In this document: one piece after another, positions 36,007 through 47,152 of the stretch
Position numbering within the stretch: position 1 is the first letter of the stretch
Layout: each line of letters starts with the position of its first letter
Notes under the pieces: model-generated
Told to the model about the DNA's origin: nothing
The model's input: only the letters and a program-made list of their open reading frames with translations
Databases searched by the model: none
Program-made: the position numbers and the translations under genes
Source: Ideonella_A sp963843805
Lineage (GTDB): Bacteria; Pseudomonadota; Gammaproteobacteria; Burkholderiales; Burkholderiaceae_C
Assembly: GCA_963843805.1 (NCBI GenBank)
Contig: CAWJLY010000006.1
Span: forward strand, 1-64,000
DNA: 64,000 nucleotides
Direction of reading: 5' to 3'

Positions 36007-36831
36007 GTGGATGTCGTGATTCTTTTGAAGGCCGCCGTGATGGGCGTGGTCGAGGGGCTGACCGAATTTCTGCCGATCTCCAGCACCGGCCATCTGATCC
36101 TCGCCGGCACGCTGCTCGGTTTCCACGACGAGCGCGGCAAGCTGTTCGAGATCGTGATCCAGTCCGGCGCCATCCTGGCCGTCGTCTGGGAATATCCGTG
36201 CCCGGATCGCGGCCACCTTCGGCGGCCTGGCGACCGAGCCGAAAGCGCGCCGCCTGTTGGCCAACGTGGCGATCGCCTTCCTGCCGATCGCCGTGATCGG
36301 GCTGCTGATCGGCAAGGTGTTGAAGGCGCACCTGTTCAACGCGCCGACGGTGGCGACGACCTTCATCCTCGGTGCGTTCGTCATCCTGTGGGCCGAACGG
36401 CGCCAACATGCGGTGCGAATCCAGTCGGTCGACGACATGAACTGGCTCGACGCGCTGAAAGTCGGCATTGCGCAATGTCTTGCGCTGGTACCCGGTACCA
36501 GCCGCTCGGGCGCGACCATCATCGGCGGCATGTTGTTCGGACTGTCGCGACAGGTCGGCAACCGAATTCACATTTTTCCTTGCCATCCCGACGCTGGCGA
36601 TCGCATCGTTGTATTCGCTTTACAAGGATCGCGCGCTGCTGTCGGTCGACGATATCGGCATGTGGACAGTCGGCATGGTGACCTCGTTCATTTCGGCATT
36701 TTTCTGCGTGCGCTGGCTGCTGCGCTATATCTCGACTCACAGCTTCGTGCCGTTTGCCTGGTACCGGATCGCGTTCGGTCTGATCGTGCTCGGCACCTGG
36801 TGGACCGGCGTCCGTCAACTGGAGCGGGTGA
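36007..36831 (+). CDS. uppP: Undecaprenyl-diphosphatase UppP/BacA (frameshifted)
   Basis: UppP recycles the lipid carrier for cell wall synthesis. The active-site motif GVVEGLTEFLPISSTGHLILAG, whose key part is EGLTEFLPISSTGH, is in the first frame. After breaks near 36195 and 36560, ALVPGTSRSGATIIGGMLFGLSR and FFLAIPTLAIASLYSLYKDR follow. Removing one C near 36814 gives the ending TGVVNWSG and a stop at 36831. The span is a multiple of three, consistent with three single insertions. GTG at 36007 is the start. It overlaps the end of convergent trmB by 17 bases. Confidence 0.85.
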
Positions 36832-37547
36832 ACAGCAGATCCCAGACGCCGTGGCCGAGCGCCGAGGCCGCGTTGCTCGAATTTGGTCAGCGGGCGCCAG
36901 TCCGGCCGCGGCGCAAAGCCGTCGGCCGTGTTGACCAGGCCGGGCTGCGCCGACAACACCTCAGCATCTGCTCGGCATAGGGCTGCCAGTCGGTGGCGCA
37001 ATGCAGATAGGCGCCAGCCGACAGGCGGTCGAGCAGCAGGGCGACAAACTCCGGCTTGCAACAAACGGCGCTTGTGGTGGCGCTTTTTCGGCCACGGATC
37101 GGGAAAATAGATGTGCACGCCGGCCAGCGAAGCGGCTGGCAGCATGTGCTCGAGCACCTCGACTGCGTCGTGCTGGATCAAACGCAGGTTCGTCAGCCGC
37201 AGCGCATCGATCTGCTGCAGCAACGCGCCGACGCCCGGCGGGATGGACCTCGATGCCGAGAAAATCGGTATCCGGCCGGGCCTGCGGCGATCGCCGCCGT
37301 CGCGGTGCCCATGCCGAAGCCGATCTCCAGCACAACCGGCGCTGCCCGGCCGAATGCGGCCGACCAGATCGAGCAGGGCCGTCTGATAGGCGATCACATG
37401 ACGGGGCGCCAGGTCCTGCAGCGCGCGGGTCTGCCCTGGCCCCATGCGGCCCGCGCGCACCACATAGCTGCGAATGCTGCGTCGCTGCGGAAAGTCGGTC
37501 GGTGTGGTCAACGGCTTGGCATCGATCGGGGGAAGGCAGCTCGGCAT
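36815..37547 (-). CDS. trmB: tRNA (guanine-N7)-methyltransferase TrmB (frameshifted)
   Basis: TrmB makes m7G46 in tRNA using SAM. Pieces in order are RRSIRSYVVRAGRMGPGQTRALQDL, RPDTDFLGIEVHPAG, the hallmark HIYFPDPWPKKRHHKRRL, and DWRPLTKFEQRGL. After a correction near 36877 the end reads LGHGVWDLLFTRSS with a stop at 36815. At least four frame changes occur. ATG at 37547 is a reasonable start; the extreme N-terminus is variable in the family. Confidence 0.83.
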
Positions 37548-37814
37548 GCTGCGAATGACAGGCCAGGCTTGCAAAACCCTGAAACGAGAATAAATGCCTT
37601 CGCGCAGCGCGGCCATAAGCCTATGCTTGCGGTTTTGGCGGGCACGCATTGTGCCCGACATGCCTGATGAAGCGCTGCTTCGTTATCGTCGATCGCCCGC
37701 TCGGCCGCGACGCTTGCGTGCGGCACGGCGTGGCTGCGCACGGCGGCGCCGCACAGCGGGCAGGGGATCGCCGCTCCAGGGGGCTATCGACGCTGGGCGG
37801 CGGGCTTGCTCACC

Positions 37815-39324
37815 ATGCTGGTGCTGGCGCTCGCAAGCCCGCTGGCCGCTGCACACGGCGGGCCGGCGCCGCCGCGCAATTATTTCCCGCCGACCGCCAG
37901 CGGCGATACGCCGACGCATGTTTCGCGGCCTGCCTGATCAGGTCGTCCAGGCCCTGGGCAACACCGGCGTGCCGGTCGGGCAGATCGGGGTGTTCGTTCA
38001 GGCGGTTGATCAGCCGTTGCCGCTTCTGGCGCTGAACGCCGAGGATAAGTTCGTATTGGCGTCGACCGCCAAGGTCGTCACGACACTGGCGGCACTCGAT
38101 CTGCTCGGGCCGACCTACCGTTGGCGCACCGAAGCTCGCCTGCTCGGCACCCTTGACAACGGCCGGCTCGATGGCGATCTGCTGATCGTCGGCGGAGGCG
38201 ATTCGCGGTTGCGCAGCGACGATCTGCTGAAGTGGTTCGCCGAACTGCAGGCCAAGGGCCTGCGCGAGATCAGCGGCAATATCGTGCTCGACCGGCTGGC
38301 GTTCAGCTGACCGAACGCGACCAGTCACTGGCACCGAGGCCCGGCCCTGACCGACCGCACCACAACTGGCCCGATGCGCTGAGCCTGGGCGATGGCGTGT
38401 TGCGCCTGCAGGTCGAGCCGGCCGCCGGCAAACTCGCCGGTCTGACACTGCTGCCACCGCTCGCCGATGTGACGCTGGTCAACGAGGTGCGCATGGGCCG
38501 CGGCTGCACCGCCAGGGCGAGATGGCAGGAGTCGCCGACCGATGCCGCGCAGCGTGAGTTGCGCGTGACCGGCAACTGGGGCCGCGGCTGCGGCCAGTAC
38601 AGCCAGGCGTTTGCGTTGTTGTCTGACAGTGACCTGACCGCACGAGCAATCGGCGCGCTCTGGATCCACGCCGGCGGCGTGCTGGGCGGGCATGTGGTCG
38701 ATCGTGTGGTGGCCGCTCGTCCGCTGTCGGACTCGTCACCGAAAGCGCCTCAGAAGGTCAAGACTGACCGAGCCGCCGCTGTTCGCAGCGCTGCAGTCGC
38801 CACCGTTGCCGTCACTGATTCGCGAGATCAACAAGACCAGTGACAACATCGCGGCACGCGCCTTGATGTTGTCGCTGTCGGCGGGCTTTCCGTCGCGCCC
38901 AGCGACCACGGCGTCCGCGGTCGAGCGCATGCAGCAATGGTTGAGAACCCGAGGTGTGCCGGGCGGCGATATCCAGATCGACAGCGGTTCGGGCTTGTCG
39001 CGCGCCGAACAAGGCAAGCCGCGTGCGATGGTGCATCTGCTGCGCCAGGTCTGGCACGAAAAAAATGCGCGGCTGTTCGTCGACTCGCTGCCGGTGGCCG
39101 GTGTCGACGGAACGATTGCCGGACGGATGCGCGAGGGTCCGGCACACGGCCGCGCGTTTCTGAAAACGGGCAGCCTGATCGATGTCCGGGCGATTGCCGG
39201 TTATGTTCGTTCCCGCAACGGGCGGGTCTATGCGGTTTCTGCCCTGATCAATCACCCAGACGCGCCAGCGGCTACCGCAGTGCTCGATTCGCTGGTCGAA
39301 TGGATCGCCGCGCTGGAGCGGTGA
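37815..39324 (+). CDS. dacB: D-alanyl-D-alanine carboxypeptidase/endopeptidase PBP4 (frameshifted)
   Basis: A periplasmic S13-family penicillin-binding protein. A signal peptide starts at ATG 37815 (MLVLALASPLAAAHG). The SxxK motif is in LASTAKVVTTLAAL, the SxN motif in KTSDNIAARALM, and the KTG motif in LKTGSLIDVRAIAGY. The frame changes near 37935, 38310 and 38775, and all three motifs survive in the reconstructed protein. It trims or cross-link-cleaves peptidoglycan. The 267 bases upstream to trmB hold no recognised gene. Confidence 0.83.
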
Positions 39325-39369
39325 CAGGCGCTTTCCGCGGCTGGCGCCGCGCCAGCAGTCACGTTGCCG

Positions 39370-39945
39370 TCAGGTCGGGTCGAAATGCAGGGCCAAGCCG
39401 CGCGCGCCGATTTCCAGCCTGCGCAGCACCAGCCCTTGCCGTTCGAGATCGGTCAACTGGCGGGCACTGAGCTGGTAGATGGTGCGGTCTTCCAGAACCT
39501 GAGCCAACCAGGTCGACGGCCAGGCGCCGACACGGCCCAGGATCGATTCGGCGGAGCCGTTGACCTGCAGCGCATCGACACTGACATCGGTGATGCGGAT
39601 GCTGTGATCGCTGGCTTCGTAGCGCGGTTTGCCAAGCAACTGGAGACGAGTTGCCAGTTCCTTGCCGATCAATCGTTGTCCGACGCGGATATCAACCTCG
39701 ACTCGAAGCCGGCCGGACGATGCGTCAGTGCTGACTCGCGGGTTCGACAGCCGCAGGTCGAACAGCTCGAGCCAGCGGCGCTCGATCGGAAAACGCTCCG
39801 CCAGGCGCTGACTCAGTTCGGCATCGCTGACGATCACCACCCGCGGCCCCAACCATCCGGCACAGGCACTGAGCAGACCGACCAACAGCCACCGCGAAAG
39901 ACAACGCCCACCGTCTTTCCAGCCCGCCGGCACTCGAATGACCAT
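39370..39945 (-). CDS. YceB-like DUF1439 lipoprotein
   Basis: A 191-residue DUF1439/YceB-type protein. The N-terminal segment RWLLVGLLSACAGWLG carries a lipobox-like LSAC. The rest is beta-rich, with typical stretches VVIVSDAELSQRLAERFP and SARQLTDLERQGLVLRR. Function in the family is unknown; structures resemble lipid-binding tubular folds. ATG at 39945 is chosen so that the signal segment follows soon after the start. Confidence 0.75.
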   Translation of the reverse strand: MVIRVPAGWKDGGRCLSRWLLVGLLSACAGWLGPRVVIVSDAELSQRLAERFPIERRWLELFDLRLSNPRVSTDASSGRLRVEVDIRVGQRLIGKELATRLQLLGKPRYEASDHSIRITDVSVDALQVNGSAESILGRVGAWPSTWLAQVLEDRTIYQLSARQLTDLERQGLVLRRLEIGARGLALHFDPT

Positions 39946-40023
39946 CAAGGCAAACCGCCTGGCCTTCGAAGGGCGCGTTCGCTGCCGCCACATGCCGTCA
40001 AGATGGGCCTCGTCCCGGACTGA

Positions 40024-40344
40024 TCATTGGCGCTGCCAATGTCCGGGATGCTGCTGCCAGCCGCGTCCACTGCGCTCCCAGCGATGGGGTGCCCAACGGT
40101 AACCCGGCCTGGGCGCCACCCAGGATCCGGGCTGCCAGACATGCCGACCGCCATTCCAGCCCCAGTAGCCGCCGATCCAGACTTGGCCCGCAACGGGCGC
40201 GCCGCCGATCACTTCGTAGCGTGGCGCTGGCGGCTCGACCTGGACGTAGCCTTGGTAAGGGCCGATCGGGGCAACCACACAACCACTCAGAGCGGCGGCG
40301 AGCACGACGACAACCCACAATGAACGGCTCCGAACGGTTTTCAT
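40024..40344 (-). CDS. YXWGXW-repeat lipoprotein
   Basis: A 106-residue exported protein. It starts MKTVRSRSLWVVVVLAAALSGC with a lipobox, then carries Trp/Tyr/His-rich repeats (VWIGGYWGWNGGRHVWQPGSW and YRWAPHRWERSGRGWQQHPGHW) typical of the YXWGXW family common in betaproteobacteria. Function unknown; probably periplasmic or outer-membrane attached. ATG at 40344 is preferred to 40458. Confidence 0.82.
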   Translation of the reverse strand: MKTVRSRSLWVVVVLAAALSGCVVAPIGPYQGYVQVEPPAPRYEVIGGAPVAGQVWIGGYWGWNGGRHVWQPGSWVAPRPGYRWAPHRWERSGRGWQQHPGHWQRQ

Positions 40345-40522
40345 GGCATGACTTTCAATGGCAATTGTGATGTCCCGACAACGCGCGAGTTTGCCGATCG
40401 GCTGACCCGACCAGGGCGACTTTGCATTCCTTGACATGGCCAGCGCGGGCCGGACCAACCCGATAATCGGCGCCGCACGACCCCGCCGGTCGAATGTCGG
40501 CGCACTGCTCCGGGAGACAGTC

Positions 40523-41420
40523 TTGAACCTGCGGTCGGTCGAATCGTTTTATTGGGTCGTGATGCTGCGCAGCTTCACACGGGCCGCCGAGAAGTTGCAT
40601 CTGACGCAGTCTGCGATGTCGAGCCGGATCTCGATGCTCGAGCAGGAGCTCGGCGTGTCGTTGCTCGACCGGCGCGACAAGCAACTTCCGCATCACGCTG
40701 GCCGGGCAGCGCTTCTTCGGTCATGCCGAGCGGCTGCTCGAGCTGCAGCGCGAGGTCAAGTCGGAGATCGGCACCGACGCGTTGCGGCCGGTGGCGCTGA
40801 AGGTCGGCGCTTTCGAGTCGGCCTCGCACTCGTGGCTGATGGACTGGGTGCATTCGGTCCACAAGGCCAACCCATCGCTGTCGCTCGAGCTGACGGTGGA
40901 AACCTCGCCGGTTCTGGTCGATCTGCTGGTGCGCGGCACACTCGATCTGGTGATCGCCGCCTTGCCGGCCACCGGCAGCGGCGTGCGGTCGCTGGCCCTG
41001 CCATCGATGGAGATGGCGTTCGTCGGCCATGTCGAGCATCACCGTCGGCGCCGCTGGTCGACGGCGCAGCTGGCCGGCGCTTGAACTGATCACCTTCCAG
41101 CGGGGTTCGCAGCCGCACGTCGCCCTGCTCGATCTGCTGAACCGGGCCGGTGTCGAGCCGATGCGGATCCACACCGTGTCGTCGATCAGCGCGATGTCGC
41201 AGCTGGTCGAGGACGGCCTGGGCGTGGCGACGCTTGCCGATCGCAGGTGTTGCAGCGCCTGCGCCGACGAATGCCGCTGAAGGCCTTGAACTGCGAGACG
41301 GACCTGCCCGCACTGCCGACCTACCTGAGCTGGCGGACGGATCCGAATTCGTCGGCTCAGCTGGCGCTGGTCGACAGCGTGCTGCAGCACCTCGGAGTGG
41401 ATGCCGATTCATCGAAATAA
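40523..41420 (+). CDS. LysR-type regulator of the 5-oxoproline cluster (frameshifted)
   Basis: The LysR helix-turn-helix is complete: VVMLRSFTRAAEKLHLTQSAMSSRI and LEQELGVSLLDRR. The effector domain follows in other frames (LKVGAFESASHSWLMDWVHS, LDLVIAALPATGSG, LELITFQRGSQPHVALLDLL, VSSISAMSQLVEDGLGVATL, LQRLRRRMPLKALNCETDLP). Breaks lie near 40688, 41075 and 41244; the last is explained by one missing C. The start is TTG at 40523. It lies directly upstream of and co-directional with DUF1445-dctPQM-pxpBCA, so it probably controls that operon. Confidence 0.82.
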
Positions 41421-41534
41421 TTGAATGACATGAGCGAGAAAACTTCTGTTTGCGTTCGGGTCGAAGGCAACGCATGATGCTGTCTGTCGGCAAGCGGAAT
41501 CGCCGGCGACCGGCCATTCCAGGGAAGGGCAGTC

Positions 41535-42351
41535 ATGCAAGCACAGCGCTTCGATTTTCGATGCCGATGCCGCGCAGCGCGGTTCCGCACTGCGCCAGCG
41601 CATCCGAAGCGGCGAGCTGGCCAGTCATACCAGCGGCCTGGCGGACGATCTGGTGCAGGGCAATCTCGTGATCCTTCCGTCGGCCGATGCGCACGAATTT
41701 CTGCTGTATTGCCAGCGCAATCCGCGCCCATGTCCGCTGATCGGGGTCGGCGAAGCCGGCGATCCGACGATGCCGATGCTCGGGTGCCGACATCGACCTG
41801 CGCACCGATCTGCCGCGGTACCGCGTCTGGCGCGATGGCGAACTGGTCGACGAATGCGCCGATGTACGCGACCTCTGGCGCGACGATCTGGTGGCATTCG
41901 TGATCGGCTGTTCGTTCTCGTTCGAATGGGCGATGCGCAGCTGAGGGCATACCGGTGCGCCATGTCGAACAGGGCTGCAACGTGCCGATGTACCGGACCT
42001 CGATCCAGACGCAGCCCGCAGGCGCATTCGGCGGGCCGCTGGTCGTGTCGATGCGTCCGCTGGCTGGCGGCCGACGCGATCCGCGCCGTCCAGATCACCT
42101 CCCGATTTCCGGCGGTGCATGGCGCGCCGGTGCATATCGGCGACCCGGCGCAGATCGGCATCGCCGATCTGCAGCAGCCCGACTACGGTGACGCGGTGCG
42201 GGTCGAGCCGCACGAGCTGCCGGTATTCTGGGCCTGCGGCGTGACCCCGCAGGCGGCACTGGCACGCGCCCGACCCTCGTTCTGCATCACGCACGCCCCC
42301 GGCGCGATGCTGATCACCGACCTTTTGAACCACCAACTCGCCAGCAACTGA
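41535..42351 (+). CDS. DUF1445 family protein, putative hydro-lyase (frameshifted)
   Basis: Pieces in several frames make one DUF1445 protein of about 270 residues. They include LRQRIRSGELASHTSGLADD, NLVILPSADAHEFLLYCQRNP, ADIDLRTDLPRYRVWRDGELVD, FVIGCSFSFEWAM, VPMYRTSIQTQPAGAFGGPLVVSMRPL, and ITSRFPAVHGAPVHIGDP, ending LITDLLNHQLASN. The family is annotated as putative hydro-lyase and occurs with 5-oxoprolinase genes; mammalian D-glutamate cyclase contains the same domain. A role in D-glutamate/5-oxoproline interconversion would suit the neighbours but is inference. Confidence 0.8.
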
Positions 42352-42374
42352 CTGGCGCTTCACAGGAGACCTGC

Positions 42375-43344
42375 ATGAAATCGTTGATCTTCGGCCTGAC
42401 CGCCATGGCTTTGGCCAGCCACCGTCGAGCGCGCAGACCAAGTGGGACCTGCCCAGCGGCTACGGCGCCAATACCTTCCAGACCAAGAACCTCGAGCAGT
42501 TCGCTGCCGACGTGAAGACCGCCACCGGCGGCAAGCTCGAGATCACGGTGCATTCGGGTGCCTCGCTGTTCAAGCAGCCCGAGATCAAGCGTGCCGTGCA
42601 GACCGGCCTGGCGCCGGCCGGCGAATTCATCATTTCCGGGATGGCCAACGAGAACCCGCTGTTCGGCGCCGATTCGATTCCCGTTCCTGGCCACCAGCTA
42701 TGCCGATGCCAGGCGCCTGTACGAGGCCGCCAAGCCGGTGCAGGGCAAGGTGCTGGCAGCCCAGGGCATGCAAGGTGCTGTTCTCGGTGCCGTGGCCCGG
42801 CCAGTCGCTGTATTCGGTCAAGCCGATCAACAGCGCCGATGACTTCAAGGGCACCAAGATGCGCGCCTACAACCCGGCGACGACGAAGATCGCGCAGATG
42901 CTCGGCGCCTCGCCGGTGACGATCCAGCTGCCCGAACTGGGCCAGGCGCTGGCCACCGGCGCGGCCAACAACTTCCTGACCTCCAGCGCCAGCGGCGCCG
43001 ACAGCAAGCTGTACGAGCAGGTCAAGTATTTCTATCCGGTCAACGGCTGGCTGCCGCGCAATGTCACCGTGGTCAGCCAGAAGGCCTTCGACGCGCTCGA
43101 CAAGCCGACGCAGGATGCGCTGCTGAAGGCCGCTGCCGATGCCGAGACGCGCGGCTGGAAGGCCAGCGAGCAGGTCGACACCGACTCGATCAAGATCCTG
43201 GCCGACAACGGCGTGAAGGTGGCGCCGCCGTCTGAAAGCGTGCGTGCCGCGCTGCAGAAGATCGGCGAGCAGATGACCGACGAATGGCTGGCATCAGCCG
43301 GCGCCGACGGCAAGGCGATCATCGACGCCTACCGCAAGAAATAG
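42375..43344 (+). CDS. dctP: TRAP transporter substrate-binding protein DctP (frameshifted)
   Basis: A periplasmic binding protein of a tripartite ATP-independent transporter. The signal peptide starts MKSLIFGLTAMALA; breaks near 42422, 42685 (one extra C) and 42772 follow. Family regions are TKNLEQFAADVKTATGGKLEI, HSGASLFKQPEIKRAVQTG, FKGTKMRAYNPATTKIAQMLG, and LPELGQALATGAANNFLTSS. It is the first transporter gene after DUF1445. Substrate is probably a small acid such as 5-oxoproline, judged only from the pxp genes downstream. Confidence 0.84.
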
Positions 43345-43411
43345 GCGTGTGCCCGTGCTGCGGTCCGGCCGGGCCGCAGCGTCGACAGCCTGAACTTCGA
43401 CGGGAGCGACG

Positions 43412-43930
43412 ATGCTGAACCGTCTGGCCTTTGGCTTCTACAGATTGCTGCTCGGTGCTGTCCGGCGTGGCGATGGTCGGCGCGTTTGTCGCCATCATGC
43501 TGAACATCCTGGCGCGCATCTTCCTGTGGAATCTGCCGGGGCTCGACGGCTATGCCGGTTACGCGATCGCCGCGGCGCTGTTTCTGGCGCTGCCGGCCAC
43601 GCTGCAGAACAACGAGCATATCCGCGCCACGCTTGCTGCTCGATCACGTCAGCGTCGGTTGGCGCGGCGCCATGGAATGGCTGTCGCTTGATCCTCGGCG
43701 CAGGCATTTCTGCATTTCTGGCGTGGTTTGCGATGCGCCTGGTGTGGGTGTCCTATACCTTGCACGATGTGGCGCCGACTGGCGACGCCACGCCGCTGTG
43801 GATTCCGCAATTGAGCATGGCGCTGGGCTGCATCGGCTTTGCGCTGGCGTTTGTCCAGGCATTGTGGTCGCGGCTGTCCGGCCGGCCGTTCTTCGCCGAG
43901 CCTTCGGCCGAAGCGCTGCACGCCGATTGA
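43412..43930 (+). CDS. dctQ: TRAP transporter small permease DctQ (frameshifted)
   Basis: The small four-helix membrane subunit of the TRAP transporter. Pieces are MLNRLAFGFYRLLL, VAMVGAFVAIMLNILARIFLW, YAIAAALFLALPATLQNNEHIR, then LLDHVSVGWRGAMEWL and AFLAWFAMRLVWVSYTLHD. Three breaks (near 43459, 43633 and 43693) are each removed by deleting one base (G, T, T), and the span is a multiple of three. The motif NNEHIR is typical of DctQ. It lies between dctP and dctM. Confidence 0.82.
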   Translation: MLNRLAFGFYRLLLGAVRRGDGRRVCRHHAEHPGAHLPVESAGARRLCRLRDRRGAVSGAAGHAAEQRAYPRHACCSITSASVGAAPWNGCRLILGAGISAFLAWFAMRLVWVSYTLHDVAPTGDATPLWIPQLSMALGCIGFALAFVQALWSRLSGRPFFAEPSAEALHAD

Positions 43931-43963
43931 CGTGTTCATCGCCACGCAAAAACTGGAACCGCC

Positions 43964-45268
43964 ATGGATATCCTTCTTGCATCGGCGTTGATCGTGCTGC
44001 TGTTCGTCGCCTTGGCCTCGGGCCTGTGGATCGGCCTGGCCTTGTCGGCCGTCGGCCTGATCGCGATGAGCTTCGCGACCAGCCGGCCGGTCGGCGACAG
44101 CATGGTGCTGACGATCTGGGGCTCGACCTCGAGCTGGACGCTGACTGCGCTGCCGCTGTTTCTGTGGATGGGCGAGATCCTGTTCCGCACCAAGCTCAGC
44201 GAGGACATGTTCAAGGGCCTGGCGCCCTGGCTGAACCGGCTGCCCGGCCGGCTGCTGCATGTCAACGTGATCGGCAGCACCATCTTCGCGGCGGTGTCGG
44301 GCTCGTCGGCCGCAACCTGCGCGACCATCGGCCGCATCGCGCTGCCCGAGCTGCGCGAGCGCGGCTATCCCGAGGCGCTGGCGGTCGGCACGCTGGCCGG
44401 CGCGGCCACGCTCGGCCTGCTGATTCCGCCGTCGATCATCATGATCGTCTACGGCGTCGCGGCCGACGTATCGATCGCCAAGCTGTTCATCGCCGGCGTC
44501 GATTCCGGGCATCGTGCTGGCCATCCTGTTCATGGGCTACATCATCGTCTGGGCGCTGCTCAATCCGGCGAAGATTCCGGCGGCCGAACAAATCGATGAA
44601 TCTGGCGCGCCAAGATCTACGCATCGCGCCACCTGATCCCGGTGGTGCTGCTGATCGGCGCTGTCCTGGGCTCGATCTATTCAGGCGTTGCCACCGCCAC
44701 CGAAGCCGCGGCAATCGGCGTGCTCGGCTCGTTCGTGCTGGCTGCGGTCGAGGGCAGCCTGAGCTGGAAATCATTCACCGAAGGGCTCGGCGCGGCGTGC
44801 CGGGTCTACTGCATGATCGGCCTGATCCTGGCCGGCGCGGCCTTCCTGACGCTGGCGATGGGCTTCGTCGGCCTGCCGCGGCACCTGGCCGAGTTCATCA
44901 CCGCGCAGCAGTTGTCGCCGTTCGCGCTGGTGATCGCGCTGACGGTGTTCTACCTGGTGCTGGGCTGCTTTCTCGACGGCATCTCGATGGTCGTGCTGAC
45001 CATCGGCGTGCTGCTGCCGACGGTGCAGGCCGCCGGCTTCGACCTGATCTGGTTCGGCATCTTCACTGTCTTGCTGGTCGAGCTGGCGCAGATCACGCCG
45101 CCGGTCGGGCTCAACCTGTTCGTGCTGCAGGGCCTGACCAAGCACGACCTGACCTACATCGCGCGAACCGCGATGCCGATGTTTTTGCTGATGCTGGTCG
45201 CTGCCATGCTTGTCGTATTTCTTCCAGGACCTGATTCTCTGGCTGCCGAGGCGGATGTAGGACGCTGA
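43964..45268 (+). CDS. dctM: TRAP transporter large permease DctM (frameshifted)
   Basis: The 12-helix DctM subunit that carries out Na+-coupled transport. Family motifs are FVALASGLWIGLALSAVGLI, AVSGSSAATCATIGRIALPEL, AGAATLGLLIPPSIIMIVYG, and ELAQITPPVGLNLFVLQGL. The frame breaks near 44504 (one extra G gives VIPGIVLAILFMGYIIVW) and near 44600, before LIPVVLLIGAVLGSIYSGVATATEAAA. ATG at 43964 follows dctQ by 33 bases. Confidence 0.87.
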
Positions 45269-45313
45269 TGGATCACAGCGGCAGCTCATGAATCTCGAAC
45301 CGCGGGTGTTGCA

Positions 45314-46080
45314 ATGAGCGTGCGTCTGCTCGACGCCGGAGATGCCGCCTTCACGGTCGAGTTCGGCGACACCATCGATCCGGCAATGCTCGCTGCAGTG
45401 CATTGCACTGGATGGCGAAATCGCGCGTTTGCGAGCTGCCGGCGGGTTGCCTGGCCTGATCGAGACGATGCCGACCTTCCGCTCGCTGACCGTATTTTTC
45501 GATCCCTTGCTGACCGGCCGTCAGGCGCTGATCGCCCAATTGCAGCCGCTGCTGCAGGCTGGCCAGCATGCCAAGCCGGTGCACGGCCGTCGCTGGCGAC
45601 TTCCGGTCTGCTACGAAGGCGAAGCCGGGCCTGATCTGTCCGATGTGGCGCGCGCCATCGGCGCCAGCGTCGACGAGGTGATCGCGCTGCACAGCCGCAC
45701 CGAGGTGAGTGTCTACATGCTCGGCTTTCTGCCGGGTTTTCCATTCATGGGCGATGTGGCGCCGCGCCTGAACCTGCCGCGTCGAACCGAGCCGCGGGTG
45801 CGCGTGCCAGCCGGGCAGTGTCGCCATCGCCGTCGGGCTGACCGCCATTTACCCTTGGGAGAGCCCCGGTGGCTGGCATCTGCTCGGCCGCTGCCCGGTG
45901 CCGTTGTTCGACGCGGCGCAAGATGAACCGGCGCTGCTCGGCGTCGGCGACCGGGTCTCGTTCGAACCGGTTGTGCGGGCCGAGTTCGATCGCCTTGCTG
46001 CCGCTTTGCGTGCCGGCGAAATCGCTGCGACGACCTATCGGTCCGACGCGGCTGCGCCGGCCGGTTCCGCCGCACCCTGA
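45314..46080 (+). CDS. pxpB: 5-oxoprolinase subunit PxpB (frameshifted)
   Basis: PxpB (formerly KipI/allophanate hydrolase subunit 1 family) works with PxpA and PxpC to hydrolyse 5-oxoproline to glutamate with ATP. Seen are LLDAGDAAFTVEFGD, LIETMPTFRSLTVFFDP, the core VSVYMLGFLPGFPFMGD, and SVAIAVGLTAIYPWESPGGWHLLGR. Breaks lie near 45408 and 45814; at the second, removing one G gives VPAGSVAIA. The span is 2 modulo 3, fitting two extra bases. The stop overlaps the pxpC start. Confidence 0.87.
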
Positions 46081-47108
46081 TGAGCGCCGAACTCGAAGTC
46101 GTCGCGGCCGGATCCTACGCATCGGTGCAGGATTTCGGGCGGCGAGGTTTGCGCCGGGTCGGCGTGCCCGTGGGCCGGTGTACTCGACTCGCGGCTGATG
46201 CGGCTGGCCAATGCGCTGGTCGGCAATCCGCCGAAGCGCCGGTGATCGAATGTTTCGACGGTGGCTTGCAGCTGGCAGCTCGTGGCGGTGCGATCCGGGT
46301 CGCCGTGGCTGGCGACGCGGTCGTCGAGATCGAAGCTGGCGGCGAGCGCCGGGCGCTGGCGGCGTGGCGTTCGTTGCGCCTGGCCGATGGCGACGTGCTG
46401 CGACTGCGCAAGCTCGAGCGCAGCCGCATCGCCGTGGTCGCCATCGAAGGTCTTGCCGTTGCGCAGGTGCTCGGCAGCGCATCGACGTACGCCCGTGCGT
46501 CGTTGGGCGGCGTCGATGGCCGCGCGCTGACGGCGGGTATGCGCCTGCTGGCAAGCGCTGCCAGCGATCGTCGCGAGCAGATGTTGCCGTCGGCGCCGAT
46601 CCGTGCCGACGCGCCGATCCGCGTCGTTGCCGGTCCGCAGGCCGATCATTTCTCGTCGGCCACGCTGGCGGCTTTTGTCGGCGGCCGACTACCGCGTCAC
46701 CGCCGATGCCGACCGCATGGGCGATGCGGCTCGAAGGCCCGGCGCTCGACCACCTCGGCTCGCGCGAGATCGTCTCCGACGCGACGGTTCCCGGCTCGAT
46801 CCAGGTGCCCGGCAACGGCCAGCCGATCGTGCTGCTGGCCGACGCGCAGACGGCCGGCGGCTATCCGAAAATCGCCACCGTGATCGGCGCCGACCTGCCG
46901 CGGCTGGCGGCGTCGCGGCCCGGGCAGGTGCTGCGCTTCGCACTGGTCGACGCCGCCGAGGCCGAGCGGCTGGCTCGTGCCGCCGAGGCCGAGACGCGCG
47001 CGCTGATCGCCAGCCTGCATCCGTTGCTGCTCGGTGGCGTCGACGAGGCGGCGCATGTACGCCTGCAACCTGGTCAGCGGGGTCGTCGACGCCATGTCGC
47101 CCGACTAG
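46080..47108 (+). CDS. pxpC: 5-oxoprolinase subunit PxpC (frameshifted)
   Basis: PxpC (KipA/allophanate hydrolase subunit 2 family). The N-terminus LEVVAAGSYASVQDFGRRGLRRVGVPV is standard. After one extra G near 46174, GVLDSRLMRLANALVGNPP follows. Later regions are RVVAGPQADHFS, YRVTADADRMG, RLEGPALDH, and SDATVPGSIQVPGNGQPIVLLADAQTAGGYPKIATVI in pieces. Further breaks lie near 46690, 46735 and 47055; the end reads MYACNLVSGVVDAMSPD. It overlaps pxpB by one base (TGATG). Confidence 0.86.
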
Positions 47109-47152
47109 CACCCGGGCAATTTCGTTCAAACGGAAAACCATCAGGAGGAGCG